64,000 nt of DNA from Usitatibacter rugosus (GTDB lineage Bacteria; Pseudomonadota; Gammaproteobacteria; Burkholderiales; Usitatibacteraceae): contig NZ_CP053069.1 of assembly GCF_013003965.1 (NCBI RefSeq), positions 2,201,419 through 2,265,418 on the forward strand, in the 5' to 3' direction. The stretch's first letter is position 1. Each line of letters opens with the position of its first letter. Below the pieces are notes generated by a model that was given only the letters and a program-made list of their open reading frames with translations, was not told where the DNA came from and searched no databases. Below are positions 16,289 through 28,843 of this stretch, in pieces. The translations under genes and the position numbers were made by a program.

Positions 16289-18790
16289 ATGCGACGCGGA
16301 GCGCGCCGGAGGGTGGAGGTTCGTCCACGCCTCCCGCAACCGTTGGGCCGGCTCGAGGAGATCGCCGGCGACCTCTGGTACAGCTGGTACCGGCCGGCGC
16401 GCGAGCTCTTCGCCGAGATCGATCCCGTGTTGTGGGAGGCGGTCAGTCACAGCCCGCGCGCTTTCCTGCGGACGGTCGACGAGTCGAAGCTCGAGCATGC
16501 CGCTTCCGATACGGCATTCCTCGAGCACATGCGCTCCGTGCTCGCCGCCTACGACGGATACCTTGGGGACGCACGGCCACGCGGCGCTGCAGCCGAGTGG
16601 ACACGCTCCGCGCCCGTCGCCTACTTCTGCGCCGAGTTCGGCCTGCACGAGAGCTTCCCGATGTATTCGGGCGGCCTGGGCATCCTCGCGGGCGACCACT
16701 GCAAGGCCGCGAGCGACCAGCGGCTGCCGTTCGTGGGCGTGGGCCTGCTCTATCGCCAGGGCTACTTCACGCAGCGCCTCGATGTAGAGGGTGCCCAGCA
16801 GGTCGAATACCACGACGCCGATTTCGAGCACCTGCCGATCACGCTGCTCAAGCGCGAGGACGGCTCCGAGATCCGCGTGCCGGTGAGCTTTCCCGACCGC
16901 ACGCTGTGGCTGCGGCTGTGGGAGGCGCGTGTCGGCCACGTGCGGCTCGTGCTCATGGACTCGGACTTCGACGAGAACGACGAGCCCGACCGCGACCTCA
17001 CGCATCGTCTCTACGGCGGCGATCGCGTGCACCGCCTCGAACAGGAGATCGCGCTGGGCGTCGGCGGGGCTCGCGCGCTCGAGGCGCTGGGCATCCAGCC
17101 CGCGGCCTGGCACATCAACGAAGGGCATGCCGCGTTCCTCATCATCGAGCGCGTGCGCCGGATTGTCGCGGGCGGTGTGCCCTTTGCCGTGGCGCTGGAA
17201 GCCGTCGCGGCGAATGTCGTCTTCACGACACACACGGCCGTGCCGGCCGGGCACGACCGCTTCGAGGAAGCGGTGATCGAGGGCTACTTCGGCGGGCTGT
17301 GCCGCGAGATGGGCATCGAGCCTTCCACGCTGCTGGCACTGGGCGTTTCGCCGGACGGCCCGGGCTTCAACATGACGGCCCTCGCCCTGCGCGGCTCGCG
17401 CTCGCGCAACGCCGTCTCGCGCATCCACGCGCAGGTCACCTCGAAGATGCTGCAGGGCTTCTGGCCCGAGGTGGACGCGACCGAGAACCCGATCGGCTAC
17501 GTGACCAACGGCGTGCACGTCCCGACCTTCCTCGCTTCCGAATGGCCGCCGTCCGCCCACGAGCTGCCGGATGCGGACTTCTGGTCGATCCACCAGCGCC
17601 TGAAGACTCGGGCGTTGAAGCACATCGCCACGCGCATGCGGGCTCGCCACCTTCGCAACCAGGGGAGCGAGCCGCACCTCGAGCGGCTGCTGCGGCTCGT
17701 CGACTTCCAGCGCACCGACGTGCTCACCATCGGCTTCGCGCGCCGCTTCGCCACGTACAAGCGCGCGGCGATGATCTTCGACGACCTCGACTGGGCCCGC
17801 GAGCTGCTGTGCGATCCCAAGCGGCCGGTACTGCTGCTCTTCGCGGGCAAGGCACACCCGGCCGATCACCCGGGGCAGGACGTCATCCGCCGCATCGCCG
17901 AGGTCGCCGCGATGCCGGATTTCGAAGGCAAGGTGCTGCTGCTGGAGAACTACGATCTCCACCTCTCGCGCCGGCTGGTCGCGGGCGTGGACGTGTGGCT
18001 GAACAATCCCGTCTATCCGCTGGAAGCTTCCGGCACTTCGGGCATGAAGGCGGGCATGAACGGCGTGCTCAACCTCTCGGTGCTGGATGGCTGGTGGGGC
18101 GAAGGCTACGAACCGGGCAACGGCTGGGCGATCCGTCCGGCGGCGCCGCACCTCGATGCGCAGGCGCGCGACCGCGAGGAGGCCCGCACGCTCTACGAGC
18201 TGCTGCAGGACCACGTGATCCCGCTCTACTACGACCGCGATGGCGACGGGCGCTCCCCGGGCTGGATCGCGATGGCCAAGCGCTCGATGGCCACGCTGCT
18301 GCCCAAGTACGACGCCCGCCGCATGCTCGACGAGTACATCGACCACTTCTATCAATCGGCGGCGCACGCGGGCGAGCGCTTCGCAGCCGATGGCTTCGCC
18401 GCGGCGCGCGAGCTGAGCGGCTGGCGCTCGAAGGTGGAAGGCGCGTGGCCGGGCGTCGAAGTCCGCTGGGTCTCCGCCCTGCCCCCGCGCGTCACGCTGG
18501 GCGATCGCGCGCGCCTCGAAGCCGAAGTGCGCCTGAACGGGCTGGATCCGGATGACGTGCGGGTCGAGATGCTGGTCGAACGAGGCGACCGCGGCGCCCC
18601 GCAGCCCGACCGCCTCTCGGCCTTCCTTCGCGCCGATCCCCAACCGCCCCACGACGGCTGGCAGCGCTACGGGCTCGACTACGCACCCGCGCTCTGCGGC
18701 GGCCTCTCCTACTCGCTGCGCGTGTATCCCTTCCACCGCCTCCTCGCCCACCACTTCGAGCTCGGCCGCACCGCCTGGTCGAGCACATGA
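16289..18790 (+). CDS. glgP: Alpha-glucan (glycogen/maltodextrin) phosphorylase
   Basis: This 833-aa GT35 enzyme removes terminal glucose from glycogen or maltodextrin as glucose-1-phosphate. It belongs to the shorter bacterial type that starts with a conserved LGRLEEIAGDLWYSW region. PVAYFCAEFGLHESFPMYSG and GLGILAGDHCKAASD match the N-terminal catalytic half; the PLP lysine is K587 in EASGTSGMKAGMNG. The C-terminal 100 residues are a variable beta-rich tail. It lies 14 nt behind the HAD gene. There is no Shine-Dalgarno before ATG 16289; an in-frame GTG at 16313 is possible. The transcript would end in the large palindrome at 18794, facing glgA. Confidence 0.92.
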   Translation: MRRGARRRVEVRPRLPQPLGRLEEIAGDLWYSWYRPARELFAEIDPVLWEAVSHSPRAFLRTVDESKLEHAASDTAFLEHMRSVLAAYDGYLGDARPRGAAAEWTRSAPVAYFCAEFGLHESFPMYSGGLGILAGDHCKAASDQRLPFVGVGLLYRQGYFTQRLDVEGAQQVEYHDADFEHLPITLLKREDGSEIRVPVSFPDRTLWLRLWEARVGHVRLVLMDSDFDENDEPDRDLTHRLYGGDRVHRLEQEIALGVGGARALEALGIQPAAWHINEGHAAFLIIERVRRIVAGGVPFAVALEAVAANVVFTTHTAVPAGHDRFEEAVIEGYFGGLCREMGIEPSTLLALGVSPDGPGFNMTALALRGSRSRNAVSRIHAQVTSKMLQGFWPEVDATENPIGYVTNGVHVPTFLASEWPPSAHELPDADFWSIHQRLKTRALKHIATRMRARHLRNQGSEPHLERLLRLVDFQRTDVLTIGFARRFATYKRAAMIFDDLDWARELLCDPKRPVLLLFAGKAHPADHPGQDVIRRIAEVAAMPDFEGKVLLLENYDLHLSRRLVAGVDVWLNNPVYPLEASGTSGMKAGMNGVLNLSVLDGWWGEGYEPGNGWAIRPAAPHLDAQARDREEARTLYELLQDHVIPLYYDRDGDGRSPGWIAMAKRSMATLLPKYDARRMLDEYIDHFYQSAAHAGERFAADGFAAARELSGWRSKVEGAWPGVEVRWVSALPPRVTLGDRARLEAEVRLNGLDPDDVRVEMLVERGDRGAPQPDRLSAFLRADPQPPHDGWQRYGLDYAPALCGGLSYSLRVYPFHRLLAHHFELGRTAWSST

Positions 18791-18793
18791 ATA

Positions 18794-18858
18794 ATGAATA
18801 AAGGGGTCAGACCACTTCATTGCTCCGGGCAATGAAGTGGTCTGACCCCTTTATTCAT
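18794..18858. repeat. 29-bp perfect inverted repeat (REP-like) between glgP and glgA
   Basis: Arms 18794-18822 and 18830-18858 are perfect 29-bp inverted copies around a 7-nt loop (CTCCGGG). The core GGGGTCAGACCACTTCATTG resembles the GGGGTCAGACC family of dispersed palindromes found in many beta- and gammaproteobacteria, which RAYT transposases are thought to spread. It lies between convergent genes and the right arm contains the glgA stop codon (TAA, 18853-18851), so it probably also stops transcription from both sides. No transposase gene is nearby. Confidence 0.85.
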
Positions 18859-20284
18859 GCAGTGACGAATAGAGGTCGGCGTAGCGCCGGGCGCTCGCGT
18901 TCCACGAGAAGTCGCGCGCCATGCCGGCGCGCTGGATCGTCCTCCAGGCATCGCGTGACTTGAAGATCTCCAGCGCCTGCGTGATGCACGCGAGCAATGC
19001 GTCGGGCGTGGGATCGCGAAAGGCGAAGCCCGTGCCTTTCCCCGTCGCCGCATCGTAGGGAACAACCGTATCAACCAGGCCGCCCGTGGAACGGACGACG
19101 GGCACCGTCCCATAGCGCTGGCTGTACATCTGGTTCATGCCGCAGGGCTCGAAGCGCGACGGCATGAGGAAGAGATCCGCACCCGCCTCGATCTGGTGGG
19201 CGAGCGATTCGTCGAACCCCACGTGCGCCGCGGCGAAGGAAGGCCGCGAGGCCACGAGCGCGCGGATAGCCTCTTCGAGATCCGCGTCCCCCGCACCCAG
19301 GAACACGACCTGCGCACCGAGCGACTCCAGCGCCGGCGCGATCGCGAGCACGAGGTCGGTGCCTTTCTGCTTGGCGAGCCGGCTCACCATGCCGAGCAGC
19401 GGCCCGTCGGAAGCCGGCAGGCCCATCCGTTCACGAAGCGCCGCGGTGTTCTCGCGCTTGGCGTCGAGACGATCCGCATCGAAGGTGCGCGCCAGGAAAG
19501 AGTCCTTCGAAGGATCCCAGGCCGCGGTGTCGATCCCGTTCACGATGCCGTGCAGGTTCCGCGCGCGGCTCCGGAGAATGCCCGCCATCCCCATGCCCTC
19601 CGCCTCGGTCTGGATCTCCGCGGCGTACGTCGGGCTCACCGTCGTGATCGCGTCGGCCGTCACGAGCCCGCCCTTCAGGAACGAGCAGCGGCCGTAGTAC
19701 TCCAGCGAGCTCGCGAACGCCTCCGGAGGCAACCCGATCGCCGCGACCACGTCGGCATCGAAGAGCCCCTGGAACGCCAGGTTGTGGATGGTGACCACGC
19801 TCCTGGCGGCCGTCTTCGAGCCCGAATGCCGCAGGTAAACCGGCGCCATCGAAGCCTGCCAATCGTTGGCATGCACCACCGTTGGGCGCCACGGCGTGTC
19901 GGATTCCTCCGATGCAAGCCATGCAGCGGCGCGGGCAAGCTGTGCAAATCGCTTCGCGTTGTCGGGCCAATCCGAGCCGGTTTCGGTTTGATACGGCCCG
20001 CCCGGCCGCGCGTAGAGCGAGGGGCTTTGCAGCAGCAAGGCGGGAACGCCGTTGGGGAGCGTCGCTTCGGCGAGGCTCGCACCGGGCAGGCCGGCCGAGG
20101 GAGGCATCACCGCGATCGGGGCCGCAGGTGCGGGGGGCGTGGACGAGTACGCCGGCACCAGCACACGCACGTCCAGTCCCAGCTCGCGCAGTGCGTACGG
20201 CAATGAAGAGGAAACATCGGCGAGGCCACCGGTCTTACTCCACGGTGCGCACTCGGAAGTGACGAAAAGGACGCGCTCTGCCAT
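18851..20284 (-). CDS. glgA: Glycogen synthase (ADP-glucose type)
   Basis: This 477-aa GT5 enzyme adds glucose from ADP-glucose to the non-reducing ends of alpha-1,4-glucan. The N-terminus has [16 protein letters not shown] with the K-T-G-G-L nucleotide motif; [16 protein letters not shown] follows; the C-terminal domain has the acceptor/phosphate region [20 protein letters not shown] (E-P-C-G) and STGGLVDTV. Length is normal for bacterial GlgA. It is the only gene of the glycogen set on the minus strand, divergent from glgC with 66 bp between starts. Its stop codon lies inside the 29-bp palindrome. Confidence 0.95.
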   Translation of the reverse strand: MAERVLFVTSECAPWSKTGGLADVSSSLPYALRELGLDVRVLVPAYSSTPPAPAAPIAVMPPSAGLPGASLAEATLPNGVPALLLQSPSLYARPGGPYQTETGSDWPDNAKRFAQLARAAAWLASEESDTPWRPTVVHANDWQASMAPVYLRHSGSKTAARSVVTIHNLAFQGLFDADVVAAIGLPPEAFASSLEYYGRCSFLKGGLVTADAITTVSPTYAAEIQTEAEGMGMAGILRSRARNLHGIVNGIDTAAWDPSKDSFLARTFDADRLDAKRENTAALRERMGLPASDGPLLGMVSRLAKQKGTDLVLAIAPALESLGAQVVFLGAGDADLEEAIRALVASRPSFAAAHVGFDESLAHQIEAGADLFLMPSRFEPCGMNQMYSQRYGTVPVVRSTGGLVDTVVPYDAATGKGTGFAFRDPTPDALLACITQALEIFKSRDAWRTIQRAGMARDFSWNASARRYADLYSSLHE

Positions 20285-20350
20285 CGGACGGTTTTACAAC
20301 TCGAATTTGAACTTGTTTCCGGGAGGCGTTTGAAGATGGGAGGCCCCGCA

Positions 20351-21670
20351 ATGAATCTTGCCGACCCGCAAGCGGGTTACGGACTCCACCGCCAGTATGT
20401 CGCGGACCGTCCGAGCATGGCGCACCTCGCGCGCCAGACGCTCACGATCGTCCTCGCCGGCGGCCGCGGCTCGCGCCTGGGCCCCCTCACGGACTGGCGG
20501 GCCAAGCCCGCGGTTCCCTTCGGCGGCAAGTTCCGCATCATCGATTTCGCGCTCTCCAATTGCCTGAACTCCGGCATCCGCCGCATCGGCATCGCCACAC
20601 AATACAAGGCCCAGAGCCTCATCCACCATCTTCAACGCGGCTGGTCGTTCCTGGACGGGCGCTTCAACGAGTTCATCGAGCTCCTCCCCGCCCAGCAGCG
20701 CATCACCGCGGACTGGTATCGCGGCACGGCCGACGCCGTGCACCAGAACCTCGACATCCTCCGCCGCCACGGGCCGAAGCTCGTGCTGATCCTCGCCGGC
20801 GACCACATCTACAAGATGGACTACGCGCGAATGATCGACGAACACGTCTCGCGCCGCGCCGACATGACGGTGGGCTGCGTCGAAGTCCCGGTGGCCGAGG
20901 CGAGCGCCTTCGGCGTCATGGAAGTGGATGACCAGTTCCGCGTCACCGCCTTCCGCGAGAAGCCGAAGGACCCGAAGCCCATGCCGCATGACCCGAGCCG
21001 CGTGCTCGCCAGCATGGGCATCTACGTCTTCGGCGCGGAATTCCTCTACGAGCAGCTGATCCGCGATGCCGAGGACGAATCGTCGTCGCACGACTTCGGC
21101 ACCGACATCATCCCGCGCCTCGTCGCCGCGAAAGGCAGCGTGTGGGCGCACCGCCTTCGCGACAGCTCCGTCCAGGTCACCGACGGCGAACCGTACTGGC
21201 GCGACGTCGGAACCATCGACGCCTTCTGGGACGCGAACATGGAATTGACGCGCGTCACGCCCGCGCTCGACCTCTACGACCAGGACTGGCCGATCTGGAC
21301 CTACCAGGAGCAGCTCCCGCCGGCGAAGTTCGTCTTCGACGGAAGCGACCGGCGCGGCTCCGCGGTCGACTCCCTCGTCTCCGGCGGCTGCATCGTGAGC
21401 GGCTCCACCGTGCGGCAATCGCTCCTCTTCTCCAGCGTGCGCATCGAGGACTACTGCGAGGTCGAGGAGGCGGTGATCCTCCCGAACGTCGAAGTCGGCC
21501 GCGGCGCTGCATTGCGGCGCGTGGTCGTCGACAAGGGGGCGAAGATCCCGCCGAAGATGCGCATCGGCTTCGATCCCGTGGAGGACGCGAAGCGCTTCCA
21601 CGTCACCGACAAGGGGATCACGCTCGTCACGCCCGAGATGCTGGGCCAGCAACTGCACCATTTGAAATGA
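20351..21670 (+). CDS. glgC: Glucose-1-phosphate adenylyltransferase
   Basis: This 439-aa enzyme makes ADP-glucose from ATP and glucose-1-phosphate, the committed step for GlgA. Key features are the pyrophosphorylase loop [20 protein letters not shown], the [15 protein letters not shown] activator/substrate region, [11 protein letters not shown] and a C-terminal left-handed beta-helix ([11 protein letters not shown] onward). ATG 20351 has GGGAGG seven nt upstream; ATG 20336 is a less well-placed alternative. It opens a seven-gene collinear chain and its TGA overlaps the ATG of glgB. Allosteric control by metabolites is usual for the family. Confidence 0.95.
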   Translation: MNLADPQAGYGLHRQYVADRPSMAHLARQTLTIVLAGGRGSRLGPLTDWRAKPAVPFGGKFRIIDFALSNCLNSGIRRIGIATQYKAQSLIHHLQRGWSFLDGRFNEFIELLPAQQRITADWYRGTADAVHQNLDILRRHGPKLVLILAGDHIYKMDYARMIDEHVSRRADMTVGCVEVPVAEASAFGVMEVDDQFRVTAFREKPKDPKPMPHDPSRVLASMGIYVFGAEFLYEQLIRDAEDESSSHDFGTDIIPRLVAAKGSVWAHRLRDSSVQVTDGEPYWRDVGTIDAFWDANMELTRVTPALDLYDQDWPIWTYQEQLPPAKFVFDGSDRRGSAVDSLVSGGCIVSGSTVRQSLLFSSVRIEDYCEVEEAVILPNVEVGRGAALRRVVVDKGAKIPPKMRIGFDPVEDAKRFHVTDKGITLVTPEMLGQQLHHLK

Positions 21671-23555
21671 CCGGGCCCGCGCCGCACGTGCTCACCGAGC
21701 ACGACATCTACCTCTTCCGCGAAGGCACGCACACGGGGCTGCACCACAAGCTCGGCTGCCATCTCGAAGGCGATGGCTCGGGCGGCGGGCACTTCGCGGT
21801 GTGGGCTCCGAGCGCGCAGTCGGTGAGTGTCGTCGGCGACTGGAACGACTGGCAGCCCGACGCGACCCCGATGGCGCCGCGCTGGGACGGCTCGGGCATC
21901 TGGGAGGTCCGCGATGCGGCCGTCGCGCGCGGCGAAGCCTATAAATTCCACATCGTCGCGAAGGACGGCTCGATCCACCAGAAAGCCGACCCGTACGCGG
22001 CCTTCTGCGAGCGTCCGCCGGCGACCGCCTCGCGCGCGTGGACGCTCGAATATCACTGGAGCGACGCAGCGTGGGTTGCCGATCGCGCGGCCCGCAACGC
22101 GCCCGACGCCCCGATGTCGATCTACGAGGTGCATCTCGGATCCTGGCGCCGCGAACGCGAAGGCGGCCTCCCCGGTTATCACGAGATCGCCGAGCCGCTC
22201 GCGAAGTACTGCGTCGGCCTCGGCTTCACGCACGTGGAGCTGATGCCGGTCACCGAGCATCCGTTCTACGGCTCCTGGGGTTACCAGACCACGGGCTACT
22301 TCGCGCCGACCGCGCGCTACGGGACGCCGCAGGACCTCATGCATTTCGTCGACGTGATGCATCGCCACGGCCTGGGCGTGATCCTCGACTGGGTGCCTTC
22401 GCACTTCCCGACCGACGCGCACGGCCTCGCCCGCTTCGACGGCACGCACCTCTTCGAGCACGAGGACCCGCGCCAGGGCTTCCACCCCGAGTGGAGCAGC
22501 GCGATCTTCAACTATGGCCGGCACGAGGTGCGCGCCTTCCTGCTCTCCTCGGCCCACGCGTGGCTCGAGCGCTATCACCTGGATGGCCTGCGCGTCGATG
22601 CCGTGGCCTCGATGCTCTACCTCGACTACGCGCGCAAGTCCGGCGAGTGGATTCCGAATCCGCACGGCGGCAAGGAGAATCTCGAGGCGATCACGTTCCT
22701 GCGCATGCTGAACGAGTCGGTCGCGCGCGACCATCGGGGCACCTGCGTGATCGCGGAAGAATCCACGGCCTGGCCCGGCGTCACCCGCGACGGCGATACG
22801 GGGGGCCTCGGCTTCGCGATGAAATGGAACATGGGCTGGATGCACGACACGCTGCGCTTCTTCGGCAACGATCCCGTCCACCGCCGCTTCCACCACGACG
22901 CCCTCACCTTCCCGCTCTGGTACGCGTTCAACGAGCGCTTCGTCATGCCGCTCTCGCACGACGAAGTGGTCCACGGCAAGGGCTCGCTCATCACGCGCAT
23001 GCCCGGCGACAAATGGCAGAAGCTCGCGAACCTGCGCCTGCTCCTCGGCTGGATGTGGGCGAGCCCGGGCAAGAAGCTGCTCTTCATGGGCGGCGAGATC
23101 GGCCAGGAGCGCGAGTGGAGCCACGAACGCGAGCTGGACTGGGGCCTGCTCCAGGATCCCGGTCACGCGGGCCTTTCGCAATGGGTGGCGGATCTCAACC
23201 GGCTGATGCGCGAGGAGCCGTCGCTCCACGCGCGCGACTTCGATCCCCAGGGCTTCGCGTGGATCGATTGCTGCGACGTCGAGAACAGCATCGCCTCGAT
23301 GGTGCGCACGGCACCGGATTCGAAGCCGGTCGTCGTCGTGTGCAACTTCACGCCCGTCGTCCGGCATGACTATCGCATCGGCGTGCCATTGGGCGGCCCG
23401 TGGATCGAACGGCTGAACGGCGATGCCGGCATCTACGGCGGCAGCGATGTCGGCAACCTTGGCCGCGTCGAAGCCGCGGAAGAACCGCGCCACGGCCGTT
23501 CGCACAGCATCGCGCTCACCCTGCCGCCCCTGGCAGCCCTCTTCCTCACGCCCGC

Positions 23556-23559
<4 letters not shown>
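21667..23559 (+). CDS. glgB: 1,4-alpha-glucan branching enzyme
   Basis: This 630-aa GH13 enzyme makes alpha-1,6 branches in glycogen. The CBM48 module lies near residues 40-115 ([20 protein letters not shown]). The GH13 barrel shows the nucleophile D311 ([15 protein letters not shown]) and acid E364 ([12 protein letters not shown]), then [14 protein letters not shown]. It lacks the extra N-terminal domain of long (about 730-aa) enzymes. The ATG overlaps the glgC stop (ATGA), and its own TGA overlaps the glgE start, so production is coupled in both directions. Confidence 0.95.
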
Positions 23560-25526
<1,967 letters not shown>

Positions 25527-25528
25527 CC

Positions 25529-28500
25529 ATGGACATGCGCACCACGGCCGCCACCGATGCCACCGCACAGGCCCTGGCCGACTGGGATAACCCGACCTGG
25601 TACATGGACGCCGTCGTCTACCAGGTGCACGTGAAGGCGTTCTTCGACTCGAACGACGACGGCATCGGCGACTTCAAGGGCCTGGCCCAGAAGCTGGACT
25701 ACATCCGCGACCTCGGCGTGAACACGATCTGGGTGATGCCGTTCTATCCCAGCCCGCTGCTGGACGACGGCTACGACGTCGCCGACTACGAGGGCGTCCA
25801 CCCGCCCTACGGCACCCGCGAGGACTTCAAGGCGTTCGTGGACGGCGCGCATGAGCGCGGGCTGCGCGTGATCACGGAGCTGATCGTGAACCACACGTCG
25901 GACCAGCACCCGTGGTTCCAGGCGGCCCGCAACGCTCCGCGCGGCAGCCCCAAGCGCAACTACTACGTCTGGAGCGACGATCCGAACAAGTTTGCCGGCA
26001 CGCGGATCATCTTCACCGACACCGAGTCGTCCAACTGGGCGTGGGACCCGGTCGCGCAGCAGCACTACTGGCACCGCTTCTTCAGCCACCAGCCCGATCT
26101 CAACTTCGACAACCCGCACGTGGTGAAAGCGGTGCTTCGCACGATGCACTTCTGGCTCGACATGGGCGTGGACGGCTTCCGGCTCGACGCCATCCCGTAT
26201 CTCGTCGAACGCGAGGGCACGAGCAACGAGAACAACCCCGAGACGCACGCGGTCATCAAGCAGATCCGCGCCGACCTCGACAAGCACTACGTCGGCAAGC
26301 TGCTCCTTGCCGAGGCGAACATGTGGCCCGAGGACGTGCGCCAGTACTTCGGCGAGGGCGACGAATGCCACATGGCCTACAACTTCCCGCTGATGCCCCG
26401 GCTCTACATGTCGATCGCGTTGGAGGACCGGCACCCGCTGGTGGAGATCCTCGCCCAGACTCCGGCCATCCCCGAGGGCTGCCAGTGGGCGATCTTCCTG
26501 CGTAACCACGACGAGCTCACGCTCGAGATGGTCACCGACCGCGAGCGCGACTACATGTACGGCATCTTCGCGTCGGACCCGCGGATGAAGGTGAACGTGG
26601 GCATCCGCCGGCGTCTCGCGCCGCTGATGGAGAACGACCGCGAGAAGATCGAGCTCATCACCTTCCTGCTGATGACGCTGCCCGGGGCGCCGATCCTCTA
26701 CTACGGCGACGAAATCGGCATGGGCGACAACATCTACCTGGGCGACCGCAATGGCGTGCGCACGCCCATGCAGTGGAGCCCGGACCGCAACGCAGGCTTC
26801 TCGCGCGGCGACCCGCAGCGCCTCTTCCTGCCGCCGATCATGGATCCGGTCTACGGCTTCCAGGCCGTCAACGTCGAAGCGCAGCTGCGCAGCACCTCCT
26901 CGTTGCTGCAATGGACACGCCGCTTGATCGCGATGCGCGCCCGGCATCGCGCGTTCAGCCGCGGTTCGCTCACGTTCCTCGAGCCCGGCAACCGCCGCGT
27001 GCTCGCGTTCGTGCGCGAGTTCGAGGGCGAGCGCCTGCTGGTCGTCGTGAACCTCGCGCGCACCAGCCAGGCCGTGGAGCTCGACCTCTCGCGCTACGAG
27101 AAGCTGGTGCCGGTCGAAGCGCTCGGGGGTGAATCCTTCCCGCCGATCGGCAAGCTCCCTTATCTGCTCACGTTGCCCGGCTACGGCTACTTCGCGTTCC
27201 GCCTCGATGCGGAAGCGAAGCCGCCCACGTGGCACTCGGACAAACTCCTCGATCGGAGGCTGCCCGTGCTGGTGCTCGCCGCCGACTGGCAGAAGGCGCT
27301 CGCGGCGAAGAGCACGGACCTGAAGGCCATCTTCCACGACGTCACGCACGAGAAGCTGCGCGACACGGTGCTGCTGCCCTGGCTCACGACGCGCCGCTGG
27401 TTCGCGGCCAAGGACGGCCAGGTCCGCGACATCCGCTTCGCCTCGGTCGACGAATGGAAGACCGATGAGGGCTCGTGGTGGCTCGCCTTCCTCGAAGCGG
27501 AGCTCGTATCCGGAGAGAAGCAGACCTACTTCGTGCCGCTCGCCATCGAGTGGGAGACGCGCGACGTGGATCCCGTGGAGAAGATGGGCGAGCACAGCTT
27601 CGCCAAGGTGCGCCGCAAGGACCGCGTCGGCGTGCTGTACGGCGCGTTCGGCAACCCGGAGTTCGCGCGGGCGATCGCGCGCGCCGCCTTGCGCGGCGAC
27701 GAGGTCAAGGCGGGCGGCGGGACGCTGCGCTTCTCGTCCACGGCGGCGCTCGCACCGCTCGAGGGCTCGATCGGCGAAGAGGTCCGCATCGCGCCGCTCG
27801 ACCAGAGCAACACGAGTGCCTTCCTCGGCAGCGCGCTGTACCTCAAAGGCTATCGCCGCGTGAGCCCTGGCGTGAACCCCGAGCTGGAGATCGGCCGCTT
27901 CCTCGCCGAGGCGTCTCCGTACGCGCACACGCCCCCGCTCGTCGGCGCCATGGAAGTGGTGAAGGACAAGGAGCGGACGACGCTCGCGATCCTCCAAGGC
28001 TACGTGGAGAACCAGGGCGACCTGTGGACCGCCGCGCTCGCCTTCCTCGACCGGCTGCTCGCGGTGGAAGCGACGGACGGCGAGACGCCGCCCACGGCTC
28101 CGCTACCCGAGATGGGCATGGAGCTGCTCGGCCAGCGCGTGGCGGAGCTGCATCGCGCGTTCGGGAAGAAGACCGGCAACAAGGCGTTCGACCCGGAGCG
28201 CGTCACGGCGAAGGAGATTCAGGCCTGGCGCGAGGACGTGCTGCGCGAGGCGCGCGCGACGTTCGACTCGCTGGCCACCGCCGTGGACTCGCTGCCGGCC
28301 GCGGTGCAGCCCCTGGCGCGGGAGGCACTCGGAGCGCGTGACGCATACATCGGCCGCATCGAGTCGCTGGACCTACCCGACGGCGCGTTCGACAAGACGC
28401 GCTATCACGGCGACCTCCATCTCGGACAAGTGCTGCTGGCGAAGAACGACCTCGCCATCGTCGACTTCGAAGGCGAGCCCGCACGACCGCTGGGCGAGCG

Positions 28501-28843
28501 CCGCCGCAAGCACAGCGTGCTGCGCGACGTGGCCGGCATGCTTCGCTCGATCCGCTACGCGTCGCACGCCGCGGGGCTCAAGCCTCCGGCGCTGCACCAC
28601 CCCGAGCAGAGCGCGCAGCGCCTGGCGCGCTGGGTGGACGAGAGCAGCGCCACGTTCCTGCGTGGCTATCGCGCGGCGGCGAACGGCCTTTCTTCCGTCC
28701 CGAAAGACGAAACGGCCTTCACCGCCCTCCTCGACCTCTTCGTGGCCGAGAAGGCGCTGTACGAGCTTCGCTACGAGATGTCCCATCGGCCCGGATGGAT
28801 CGCCATCCCGCTCCGCGGCCTCCTCGAATGGACACGACCATGA
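25529..28843 (+). CDS. treS: Trehalose synthase fused to maltokinase
   Basis: This is a 1104-aa bifunctional protein. Residues 1-560 are a GH13_16 trehalose/maltose isomerase: QVHVKAFFDSNDDGIGDF, the nucleophile D220 (GFRLDAIPYL), acid E262 (LLAEANMWPEDV) and IFLRNHDELTLEM; the 42-residue D-E spacing matches known TreS. Residues 600-1104 are a maltokinase (Mak/Pep2), with the kinase catalytic loop YHGDLHLGQVLL and the metal aspartate in IVDFEGEPARP. Together they turn trehalose to maltose to maltose-1-phosphate, the GlgE donor. Such fusions are known. It starts 2 nt after the glgE stop, and its own stop overlaps the glgX start. Confidence 0.95.
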   Translation: MDMRTTAATDATAQALADWDNPTWYMDAVVYQVHVKAFFDSNDDGIGDFKGLAQKLDYIRDLGVNTIWVMPFYPSPLLDDGYDVADYEGVHPPYGTREDFKAFVDGAHERGLRVITELIVNHTSDQHPWFQAARNAPRGSPKRNYYVWSDDPNKFAGTRIIFTDTESSNWAWDPVAQQHYWHRFFSHQPDLNFDNPHVVKAVLRTMHFWLDMGVDGFRLDAIPYLVEREGTSNENNPETHAVIKQIRADLDKHYVGKLLLAEANMWPEDVRQYFGEGDECHMAYNFPLMPRLYMSIALEDRHPLVEILAQTPAIPEGCQWAIFLRNHDELTLEMVTDRERDYMYGIFASDPRMKVNVGIRRRLAPLMENDREKIELITFLLMTLPGAPILYYGDEIGMGDNIYLGDRNGVRTPMQWSPDRNAGFSRGDPQRLFLPPIMDPVYGFQAVNVEAQLRSTSSLLQWTRRLIAMRARHRAFSRGSLTFLEPGNRRVLAFVREFEGERLLVVVNLARTSQAVELDLSRYEKLVPVEALGGESFPPIGKLPYLLTLPGYGYFAFRLDAEAKPPTWHSDKLLDRRLPVLVLAADWQKALAAKSTDLKAIFHDVTHEKLRDTVLLPWLTTRRWFAAKDGQVRDIRFASVDEWKTDEGSWWLAFLEAELVSGEKQTYFVPLAIEWETRDVDPVEKMGEHSFAKVRRKDRVGVLYGAFGNPEFARAIARAALRGDEVKAGGGTLRFSSTAALAPLEGSIGEEVRIAPLDQSNTSAFLGSALYLKGYRRVSPGVNPELEIGRFLAEASPYAHTPPLVGAMEVVKDKERTTLAILQGYVENQGDLWTAALAFLDRLLAVEATDGETPPTAPLPEMGMELLGQRVAELHRAFGKKTGNKAFDPERVTAKEIQAWREDVLREARATFDSLATAVDSLPAAVQPLAREALGARDAYIGRIESLDLPDGAFDKTRYHGDLHLGQVLLAKNDLAIVDFEGEPARPLGERRRKHSVLRDVAGMLRSIRYASHAAGLKPPALHHPEQSAQRLARWVDESSATFLRGYRAAANGLSSVPKDETAFTALLDLFVAEKALYELRYEMSHRPGWIAIPLRGLLEWTRP

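Noticed and set aside
15746-18832. A 1028-codon minus-strand frame opposite the HAD and glgP genes.
   Set aside because: No motifs and no start signal; glgP on the other strand is certain.
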